The notes below the pieces were generated by a model. That model was given only the letters and a program-made list of their open reading frames with translations, was not told the origin of the DNA and searched no databases. The translations under genes were made by a program, and so were the position numbers. From JANNHK01 sp034408875 (lineage in GTDB: Bacteria > Actinomycetota > Acidimicrobiia > IMCC26256 > PALSA-610), in NCBI GenBank assembly GCA_034408875.1, contig JAWXCJ010000211.1, positions 1 through 9,075 of the forward strand: a stretch of 9,075 bases of DNA, in the 5' to 3' direction. Below, in pieces: positions 1-5,175 of this stretch (position 1 is its first letter; each line of letters opens with the position of its first letter).

Positions 1-239
1 CCAAACCCGCGCCCGATCTCTACCTCGAAGCCTGCGCGGCGCTGGGTGTCGATCCGCGCGACGCGCTCGCGGTCGAGGACTCGCCCAACGGGATCGCCGC
101 CGCGAAGGCGGCCGGCCTCAGGTGCATCGCGGTCCCGCACGCGATCACGGTTCAGCTCGACCTGTCCGCGGCCGACCTGATCGTGCCGTCGCTGGCCGAC
201 ATCTCGCTCTCCGACACGTTGGCGCAACTACTGCGCTAG
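1..239 (+). CDS. HAD-superfamily hydrolase, C-terminal part (5' end outside window)
   Basis: The reading frame starting at position 3 gives the last 78 residues of a protein ending in a TAG at 237-239. The segment KPAPDLYLEA, followed by VEDSPNGIAAAKAAGL, is the typical end of a subfamily IA HAD enzyme (beta-phosphoglucomutase / phosphoglycolate phosphatase-like). The Lys of KPAP matches motif III, and the acidic pair in VEDS matches motif IV, which helps hold Mg2+. These enzymes use an aspartyl-phosphate intermediate, but the nucleophilic Asp and the cap domain that sets substrate choice lie upstream of the window, so the substrate cannot be named. The protein is probably cytosolic. The gene converges on the secreted-protein gene that follows and overlaps it by 4 bp. 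Confidence 0.9.
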   Translation, partial: KPAPDLYLEACAALGVDPRDALAVEDSPNGIAAAKAAGLRCIAVPHAITVQLDLSAADLIVPSLADISLSDTLAQLLR

Positions 240-1174
240 CAGCGACCGTTCCACGGTTGGTTGCCCTGCCACTCGTAGAGCACCCATGCGAGGTCGTCCT
301 GGTCGAACTCCTGCGCGCGTGAAGGCAGCACACCGACGAGCTCGATGCGGCCCGCCTGGCTCGCGGTGACGTTCCACGTCGTCACGGCGAACTGGTACGC
401 GCCGTAGTACCCCGACGGGTTGACGGCGGCGTAGTTCCCGCCGCTCTCGCGGTCGCGTGTGCACACGAGGAAGGATTCGTCGTGGCGGGGGTGGGTGCCC
501 CGCGGTTCGGACACGACGGGCGTGGCCGCGGGCGGGACCGGCGTCGGGGCTGCGGGCGCCGATGCCGCCGATGGTGCGGCCCCCGTCGGTCGGGAGCGGG
601 CGGCTTGGCGGCTGGCCTCGGCCGCGCGCGCCGCGGCCTCGTTGGCGGCCTGCGTCTCGAGTTCGGCCAGCCGGGCGTCCAGGTCGTCCTGCTGCGCGCC
701 CAGCTCACCGGTCAGCTGGGCCTGCGCCGCCCGCCGGGCGGCGAGGGCCTCGCGGTGGGCGCCGAGGTCGGCGGCGGCGGTGTTCAGGGCCTCGATGGCG
801 CGTTGGGCTTCGTCGTCGGCCCGGTCGAGCAACTCCGCGGCGCGGGCGCTGGCCAGCGCGTCCTCGCCGGCGAAGACCGGCGCCAGCGGGCTCGGCGATC
901 CCGTGTACAACTCGACGGCCTGCGCGGACGCGATGTCGCCGAGTTGTTCGGCTTCGGCGCGTGCATCGGCGACCTGCTGTTCGAGCGTGGCGATCTCCGC
1001 GTCGATGCGACCCGCTTCAGCTTGGCTGTCGAACCAAGCATCCGCGACTTCCGCGATCTCGGCGCGAGTTCGCTCGATCTGTTCTTCGGTTGTGTCGGCG
1101 CGTGCGGGGACAGCAAGTGCACTGATGGCGACTCCGCACGCGACCGCGGCAGCGCAAAGGCGGAACCGGGGCAC
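236..1174 (-). CDS. Secreted coiled-coil protein with C-terminal Rpf/transglycosylase-like domain
   Basis: 312 residues. An N-terminal signal peptide (basic start, hydrophobic residues 7-22, likely cleavage after ARA at 26) is followed by Ala/Glu/Gln-rich coiled coil at about 28-88 and 105-190, as in PcsB-type cell-wall hydrolase regulators. A Pro/Ala linker (about 195-225) leads to a compact C-terminal domain at 235-312. That domain has CTRDRESGGNY, SGYYGAYQF and TWN and ends WNGRC, resembling resuscitation-promoting factor / lysozyme-like transglycosylase domains. Glu243 in RESGG is the likely catalytic acid, and Cys238 and Cys312 could form the disulfide typical of Rpf folds. It probably acts outside the membrane on peptidoglycan. 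The start is GTG: an in-frame TAG at 1184-1186 rules out any longer form. No Shine-Dalgarno is convincing, and a -10-like hexamer lies 6 nt upstream, so the mRNA may be leaderless. Family membership is well supported; activity is inferred. Confidence 0.88.
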   Translation of the reverse strand: MPRFRLCAAAVACGVAISALAVPARADTTEEQIERTRAEIAEVADAWFDSQAEAGRIDAEIATLEQQVADARAEAEQLGDIASAQAVELYTGSPSPLAPVFAGEDALASARAAELLDRADDEAQRAIEALNTAAADLGAHREALAARRAAQAQLTGELGAQQDDLDARLAELETQAANEAAARAAEASRQAARSRPTGAAPSAASAPAAPTPVPPAATPVVSEPRGTHPRHDESFLVCTRDRESGGNYAAVNPSGYYGAYQFAVTTWNVTASQAGRIELVGVLPSRAQEFDQDDLAWVLYEWQGNQPWNGRC

Positions 1175-1180
1175 GGGGTG

Positions 1181-1209
1181 ACCCTAACGAAGGGATTTCT
1201 AACCGTCGA
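1181..1209 (-). promoter_or_regulatory. Candidate leaderless promoter of the Rpf-like gene
   Basis: On the minus strand TCGACG (1209-1204) and TAGGGT (1186-1181) stand 17 bp apart, and the latter ends 6 nt before the GTG at 1174. The -10 fits the actinobacterial TAnnnT pattern and the -35 matches TTGACA at 4 of 6 positions. Transcription would begin at or next to the start codon. The rest of the 89-bp gap (1175-1263) shows no recognisable riboswitch. The -10 also contains the in-frame TAG that defines the start. This is a prediction from spacing and motif only. Confidence 0.5.
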
Positions 1210-1263
1210 AAGCAAGGCTCACGTTTCGTCACATCGACGTCACCATGCGCGAAAAACCCCTGG

Positions 1264-1998
1264 TCACGTTATAAGCGCGCCACCTTCTACCGGAACAGTT
1301 TGTCCAGTTACATAGCGCGCGTCATCGGAACACAAGAACGCGACGACGTCGGCGAGATCTTCAGGTTGTGCGTAACGACCGATCGGAATACGCGTACGCG
1401 CACGTTCTTGCGCGTCGGGCGATGCAAACACGCCGTTCGTCATCGGTGTGTCGACCCCGCCGGGACATACGCAGTTCGCGCGCACACCGTTCGGTCCGTA
1501 CTGCACTGCGAGCAAACGCGTCAACGCGTCGACGCCGCCTTTGCTCGCGGTGTATCCCGCGCCGAACCCGTGGCCGCGCAACGCCGCCGTCGAAGCAATC
1601 GTGACAATCGCACCGCCACCGTCGACAAGTTGCGGCAGCGAATGCTTGATCATCGAGAACGTGCCGACGAGGTTCACCGACAGCACGTGCACGAAGTCAT
1701 CGACGCTCACGAGGTGCGCGGGTTGCAGATCGGGACCGTGGAAGATGCCCGCCGCCGTGACGACGCCGGAGATGCGGCCGAGGTCGGTCGCCACGGCAGT
1801 CGCAACGGCCGCGACCGCGGTGTCGTCGGCGACGTCGCACTCGTACGCCCGGCTCGTTCCGCCCGCCAAACGCACGGTTTCTTCGGCGTTCGGGCCATGG
1901 AGATCGACGACCGCGACCGCCTTGCCGTCACGAACGAGTCGAATCGCCGTCGCTCGACCAATTCCGCTTCCACCACCGGTGACCACGACAGTTCCCAT
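1264..1998 (-). CDS. Short-chain dehydrogenase/reductase (classical SDR)
   Basis: 244 residues, a normal length for a classical SDR. The NAD(P)-binding glycine motif TGGGSGIG is at 7-14, and Asp32 after the second strand suggests NAD(H) rather than NADP(H). A TAAG variant of NNAG is at 81-84. The catalytic set Asn109, Ser136, Tyr149 and Lys153 is complete, and CPGGVDTPM follows the active site. It should oxidise an alcohol or reduce a ketone in the cytosol, but the substrate cannot be read from sequence. The frame stays open far upstream across the antisense of the next gene. ATG at 1998 is chosen because the SDR fold begins right there (MGTVVVTGGG) and a -10-like TAACGT lies 7 nt before it. 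It is divergent from another SDR, with 24 bp between start codons, and lies 89 bp upstream of the Rpf-like gene on the same strand. GC content looks lower than in flanking genes. Confidence 0.9.
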   Translation of the reverse strand: MGTVVVTGGGSGIGRATAIRLVRDGKAVAVVDLHGPNAEETVRLAGGTSRAYECDVADDTAVAAVATAVATDLGRISGVVTAAGIFHGPDLQPAHLVSVDDFVHVLSVNLVGTFSMIKHSLPQLVDGGGAIVTIASTAALRGHGFGAGYTASKGGVDALTRLLAVQYGPNGVRANCVCPGGVDTPMTNGVFASPDAQERARTRIPIGRYAQPEDLADVVAFLCSDDARYVTGQTVPVEGGALIT

Positions 1999-2036
1999 GG
2001 CAATGACGTTACGCTCACCCGCATGACGAGTGTCGA
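1985..2036. promoter_or_regulatory. Candidate bidirectional leaderless promoter between two SDR genes
   Basis: The gap between the two start codons is only 24 bp (1999-2022). Rightward, TACGCT (2010-2015) ends 7 nt before ATG 2023. Leftward, TAACGT (2011-2006 on the minus strand) ends 7 nt before ATG 1998. The two hexamers share bases 2010-2011. Each has a weak -35 candidate 19 bp away: ACGACA at 1985-1990 for the plus strand (4/6 to TTGACA) and TCGACA at 2036-2031 for the minus strand (5/6). The -35 of each promoter would lie inside the other gene's coding start. Neither gene has a convincing Shine-Dalgarno. The motifs and spacing are visible; function is inferred. Confidence 0.5.
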
Positions 2037-2805
2037 GGACACGCGCGCCATGCACGGCGTCGAGGACCGCGTGGTCATCGTCACCGGCGCGGGCAAGGGC
2101 GTTGGCAAGGGCATCGCGCATCACCTCGGCAAGGGCGGCGCGCGGATCGTCGTCGCGGAGTGGAAGCCCGGCTTGATGCAGGACACCGTCAATGAACTCG
2201 ATGCACTCGGTGTCGAGTGTCTCGGTGTCGTGTGCGATATCCAGCAACGCGAACAGATCGACGCGATGGTCGCGCAGACCGTCGAGCGGTTCGGTCGCGT
2301 CGACTGCATCGTCAACAACGCGCAGACGTTCCGCCCGATGGCATCGGTTGCCGAAGTCAGCGAATACGACGTCGACGTCTTCTACGGTTCGGGCGTGAAG
2401 GGCACACTGTGGGCGATGCAAGCGGTGTATCCGCACATGCGCGAACAAGGTTGGGGTCGCATCGTCAACTTCGCGTCGTCGATGGGTATCACCGGTGGTC
2501 GCGGATTCGCGGCGTACAACGCGTCGAAGGAAGCGATCCGCGCGCTGACGCGCACGGCCGCGCGCGAGTGGGGTGCCGACGGCATAGCGGTGAACGCGAT
2601 CGCACCCGCGGCCGCGACCCATCACGGCGACGCGGGGAAGCAGAGCGAGGGCTACCGCATCTTCATCGAGAACTGTCCCATGGGTCGCCAGGGTGACCCC
2701 GAGCTCGACATCGGATCGGTCGCGTGGTTCCTCTGTAGCGACGCGTGCCGCTACATCACCGGCCACACGTTCATGGCCGATGGTGGTGCATTCATGTGGG
2801 CCTGA
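2023..2805 (+). CDS. Short-chain dehydrogenase/reductase with altered active-site motifs
   Basis: 260 residues. The coenzyme motif TGAGKGVG is at 21-28, the structural motif reads NNAQ (98-101) in place of NNAG, and Ser152, Tyr165 and Lys169 form the catalytic triad (ASSMG, YNASK). Two usual residues are changed. The Asn of the catalytic tetrad (normally in a VNL-G segment) appears to be Gly, near position 124 in GSGVKGT. The PG motif after the active site reads IAPAAAT. It still ends with a normal SDR tail (ITGHTFMADGGAF), so it looks like a functional member of a divergent subfamily and not a broken gene. The substrate is unknown. The start may be ATG 2023, which suits the promoter spacing, or ATG 2050, which would remove 9 residues and still keep the whole fold. 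A DUF4190-like gene follows after 16 bp and is probably co-transcribed. Confidence 0.88.
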   Translation: MTSVEDTRAMHGVEDRVVIVTGAGKGVGKGIAHHLGKGGARIVVAEWKPGLMQDTVNELDALGVECLGVVCDIQQREQIDAMVAQTVERFGRVDCIVNNAQTFRPMASVAEVSEYDVDVFYGSGVKGTLWAMQAVYPHMREQGWGRIVNFASSMGITGGRGFAAYNASKEAIRALTRTAAREWGADGIAVNAIAPAAATHHGDAGKQSEGYRIFIENCPMGRQGDPELDIGSVAWFLCSDACRYITGHTFMADGGAFMWA

Positions 2806-2821
2806 AGACGGTGATGTGGGC

Positions 2822-3550
2822 ATGACGGGTCCCGGAGATTGGCCGTCGGATTCGTGGCCGCGGCCTTCGAACGCGCCCGGATTCGGCGCGTCCCCGCCGC
2901 CCGCCGGTACCGCACCACCGGGATACCCGCCGCCCGGCGGGTGGGCGCCGCCCCCACCGCTGCCGGGGCAGTACTACGGACCGCCGCGCACGAACCCGCT
3001 CGCGATCGTCTCGCTCGTCGCCGGCCTCGCCAACTTCGCGTTCTGCGGCGTCGGCGCGATCGCGGCCGTGATCACCGGTCACATTGCCCGCGGGCAGATC
3101 AAGCGTTCGAACGGCGCCGAGGGTGGCGGGGGTTTCGCTACGGCCGGGCTCATCCTCGGCTACGTCGGCCTCGGCCTGGCCGCGGTGGTACTCGTTTTCA
3201 TCGTCTTTGCCGCGGCAAACGCCGACGACTGGGAGCGCAACGAGCTCCGCGACGAAGCCCGCGAGTACGTGCGGTTGGCGGAACTCAACGCGTCGGCCTC
3301 GGGTGAGGGCGCGCTGCACGACCCCGACCTGCTCGCAGTCGCGTACTACGACTGGTCCGAAGACAACTTCAGCGACGACGACATGCGGCTCGCGACCGGC
3401 CGGTTCATACCCGGCGCCACCCGAGCCGACTGGGAGGCTGCCGGCTGGCGCATCGAGCTCGGCGGTGACGCCGGCGTCGACGTATGCGCGACGATCCCCG
3501 ACCGAGCCGGTGAAGACGTGCTCATCGCGAACGGCCGGTGCAGCTTCTGA
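2822..3550 (+). CDS. DUF4190-like membrane protein with proline-rich N-terminus
   Basis: 242 residues of unknown function. Residues 1-57 are rich in Pro, Gly and Ser (for example PPGYPPPGGWAPPPPLPG), a cytosolic tail common in actinobacterial membrane proteins. Two membrane segments at about 59-84 and 105-132 flank the short loop GHIARGQIKRS, the pattern of DUF4190 proteins. Residues 135-242 form a soluble, acidic and probably extracytoplasmic domain that I do not recognise, with two cysteines (222 and 240) that could pair. ATG 2822 is preferred: GGTGAT at 2810-2815 matches the 5' part of the anti-Shine-Dalgarno with 6 nt spacing. GTG 2816 is an in-frame alternative. It follows the SDR gene by 16 bp. 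Its last 29 bp overlap the 3' end of the isomerase-like gene on the other strand. Confidence 0.82.
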   Translation: MTGPGDWPSDSWPRPSNAPGFGASPPPAGTAPPGYPPPGGWAPPPPLPGQYYGPPRTNPLAIVSLVAGLANFAFCGVGAIAAVITGHIARGQIKRSNGAEGGGGFATAGLILGYVGLGLAAVVLVFIVFAAANADDWERNELRDEAREYVRLAELNASASGEGALHDPDLLAVAYYDWSEDNFSDDDMRLATGRFIPGATRADWEAAGWRIELGGDAGVDVCATIPDRAGEDVLIANGRCSF

Positions 3551-4346
3551 GCAGATCGTCGACGGCGCGGACCGCACGCGGCACGGCCGCGTCGTAGCCC
3601 TCTCCGTCGATGTGCGGACCGATCAGCTCGAGGTCGAACGCGCCCGGGTAGCCGGCGTCGAGCAGCGCACCCACAATGCGCGCGAGGGGAATGTCGCCGT
3701 CGCCCGGGACGAGTCGATCGGGCGTGCACAGTGTTCCGACGCGGAAGTCGGAGACCTGGACGAGCGCGATGCGGTCGACGCCGGTGTGGATCGTCGAGAG
3801 CAGGTCGCGCTCGGCCCAGCACGCGTTGACCTCCATGCACACCCCGGTGTCGAGGCGGCGGGCGAGGTCGATGACGTCGCGCAGTGTGTGCACGAAGCCT
3901 ACGTCGACGCGTAGCGAGTTCGTGTGCTCGATTGCGAACTGCACGCCGGCAGCCCGCGCCGACGCGAGCACGGGCTGGAGCGCGGCTTCGAGCGCATCGG
4001 CCGCTTCCTCCCACGACAACGGTGTAGACGGTCCCGTCGTGAACACGAGCCGGTCGGCGCCGATTGCCTGCGCGGCGCCGATCGCGCGGACCAGTCGTTC
4101 GCGTTGCGTGTCCCACTGGGCCGGGTTCGCGAGTTCGAACGGCCCGAGGCCGATCAGGTTCCCCACGCGGAGCCCGCGACCGATCGCGTCGGCGACGAGC
4201 GCGGTGCCGTCGTCCCAACCGTGCGCTTCGAGCTTGGCGACGGAAACGCCGACGTGGTCGATGCCGTGCCGCGACCAGAACGCGAGGTCGTCGGTGAGCG
4301 ACAGTTTGTACGTGCAGATGGCGCTGACGGAGATGCGCGGGTTCAT
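3522..4346 (-). CDS. Sugar phosphate isomerase/epimerase family protein (TIM barrel)
   Basis: 274 residues, the usual size for the xylose isomerase-like / AP endonuclease 2 TIM-barrel family. Barrel-strand motifs occur in order: ISVSAICTYKL at the N-terminus, FAIEHTN (Glu140, His141), CMEVNA (Glu172), VQVSD (Asp200), GDGDIPL (215-221) and FDLELIG (Glu240). Glu140, Glu172 and Glu240 are plausible divalent-metal ligands. The position that often holds a metal-binding His in HxKD-type motifs reads Gln197 here. Members isomerise or epimerise ketoses, inosose-type compounds or sugar phosphates in the cytosol; the substrate here is unknown. ATG 4346 comes 2 nt after the stop of the upstream SDR gene (TGA GC ATG) with no clear Shine-Dalgarno, which implies translational coupling. 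The SDR/isomerase pairing suggests catabolism of a polyol, cyclitol or sugar derivative. Confidence 0.87.
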   Translation of the reverse strand: MNPRISVSAICTYKLSLTDDLAFWSRHGIDHVGVSVAKLEAHGWDDGTALVADAIGRGLRVGNLIGLGPFELANPAQWDTQRERLVRAIGAAQAIGADRLVFTTGPSTPLSWEEAADALEAALQPVLASARAAGVQFAIEHTNSLRVDVGFVHTLRDVIDLARRLDTGVCMEVNACWAERDLLSTIHTGVDRIALVQVSDFRVGTLCTPDRLVPGDGDIPLARIVGALLDAGYPGAFDLELIGPHIDGEGYDAAVPRAVRAVDDLLRSCTGRSR

Positions 4347-4348
4347 GC

Positions 4349-5116
4349 TCAGCCGAGCGTCGTGCCGCGCGCGCTGCTGCTGCCGCCGTCGAGCGGAAGG
4401 TTCACGCCGGTGAGGAAGCCCGACTCCCCGCCGGCGAGATACACGGCGGCGTACGCCACGTCGGCCGCGGTTCCCAACCGCGTCAAGTGCATCGCTTCAT
4501 AGCGCTGCCGACGTTCGTCGGTGATGTCGGAGTCGCGCCGGTCGTTCAGCACGTAGCCGGGGCTGATCGTGTTGCACCGGATGCCGTCGGCGGCATAGTC
4601 GACGGCGATCGAGCGCGTCAGCGCGTTCAGCGCTCCCTTCGCCGCGATGTACGCGGCCAGCCCGCGACTCGCCCGCTCCGCCTGGCGCGACGAGATGTTG
4701 ACGATCGAGCCGTGGCCTGCGTCGCGCAGGTGCGGGATCGCGGCCCGCGCCATCCAGAACGGCGCGGTCAGGTCGACCCGAAGGATCGCTTCCCACGCCT
4801 CCGTTGTGAGGTCGGCGACGGGCCCGTCCGCGATGTCGCCGCCGGCCGCGTTGTTGACAAGCACGGTGAGCCCGCCGAGCCGGTCGGCGGCCGCGGCGAC
4901 GAGTTGCGTGCAGGCGGCTTCGTCGTGCAGGTCGGCGGCAACGAACGAAGCGGTCGCGCCGTCGCGCTCGATCTCGGCGACGACCTCGGCGCCGCGTTCG
5001 GCGTTGCGTCCGGTGACGACAACCGCCGCACCTTCGCGCGCGAACTCGACCGCGATCGCGCGGCCGATCCCCGACGTCGATCCGGTGACCAGGGTCTTCT
5101 CGCCGGCGAGCCGCAC
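4349..5116 (-). CDS. Short-chain dehydrogenase/reductase, first gene of an operon with the isomerase
   Basis: 255 residues. TGSTSGIG is at 11-18, and TGR at 35-37 after the second strand suggests NADP(H). NNAA is at 88-91, Ser143 is in ISSRQA, and Tyr156/Lys160 are in YIAAK. SPGYV follows the active site, and the protein ends with the usual GVNLPLDGG segment and a short Ser-rich tail. The tetrad Asn is replaced by Asp115 (VDL for VNL). The protein is cytosolic with an unknown alcohol or ketone substrate. The start is GTG 5116, placed right before the first strand of the fold. There is no Shine-Dalgarno, but TAGCTT sits 7 nt upstream, so a leaderless transcript is likely. It is separated by 2 nt from the isomerase-like gene and divergent from the YibE/F gene. 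Confidence 0.9.
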   Translation of the reverse strand: MRLAGEKTLVTGSTSGIGRAIAVEFAREGAAVVVTGRNAERGAEVVAEIERDGATASFVAADLHDEAACTQLVAAAADRLGGLTVLVNNAAGGDIADGPVADLTTEAWEAILRVDLTAPFWMARAAIPHLRDAGHGSIVNISSRQAERASRGLAAYIAAKGALNALTRSIAVDYAADGIRCNTISPGYVLNDRRDSDITDERRQRYEAMHLTRLGTAADVAYAAVYLAGGESGFLTGVNLPLDGGSSSARGTTLG

Positions 5117-5123
5117 GCCGCGG

Positions 5124-5129
5124 AAGCTA
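5124..5129 (-). promoter_or_regulatory. Candidate -10 element of a leaderless promoter for the SDR/isomerase operon
   Basis: TAGCTT on the minus strand (5129-5124) fits TAnnnT and ends exactly 7 nt before GTG 5116. No good -35 hexamer is visible at 16-19 bp. One arm of an inverted repeat (5132-5139) lies 2 bp upstream of this hexamer, where a bound protein would hinder RNA polymerase. Confidence 0.45.
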
Positions 5130-5131
5130 CT

Positions 5132-5171
5132 CCAGTGTCCGCGAACCCGGAGCCGTCAGCGACGACACTGG
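5132..5171. repeat. 8-bp inverted repeat CCAGTGTC/GACACTGG between divergent genes
   Basis: CCAGTGTC at 5132-5139 and GACACTGG at 5164-5171 are perfect inverted copies 32 bp apart centre to centre, about three helical turns. One arm abuts the -10-like hexamer of the SDR operon. The other covers GACACT, which lies 6 nt before the ATG of the YibE/F gene. The placement suits a pair of operator half-sites acting on both genes. A chance match is possible in a 59-bp GC-rich gap. Confidence 0.4.
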
Positions 5172-5175
5172 CCCG

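Noticed and set aside
1175..1263. A c-di-AMP riboswitch upstream of the Rpf-like gene, as seen for some actinobacterial rpf genes
   Set aside because: The gap is only 89 bp and I could not find the conserved core. The start looks leaderless, which leaves no room for a riboswitch.
457..1315. Long plus-strand open frames across the Rpf-like gene
   Set aside because: They are low-complexity Arg/Ala/Gly translations antisense to a gene with a clear signal peptide and domain.
1264..2823. A 519-codon minus-strand open frame, and a 501-codon plus-strand frame (1300-2805), each spanning both SDR genes
   Set aside because: Only 1264-1998 on the minus strand and 2023-2805 on the plus strand encode recognisable protein. 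The upstream halves are antisense shadows of the other SDR that stay open because of high GC. A gene caller could wrongly extend either start.
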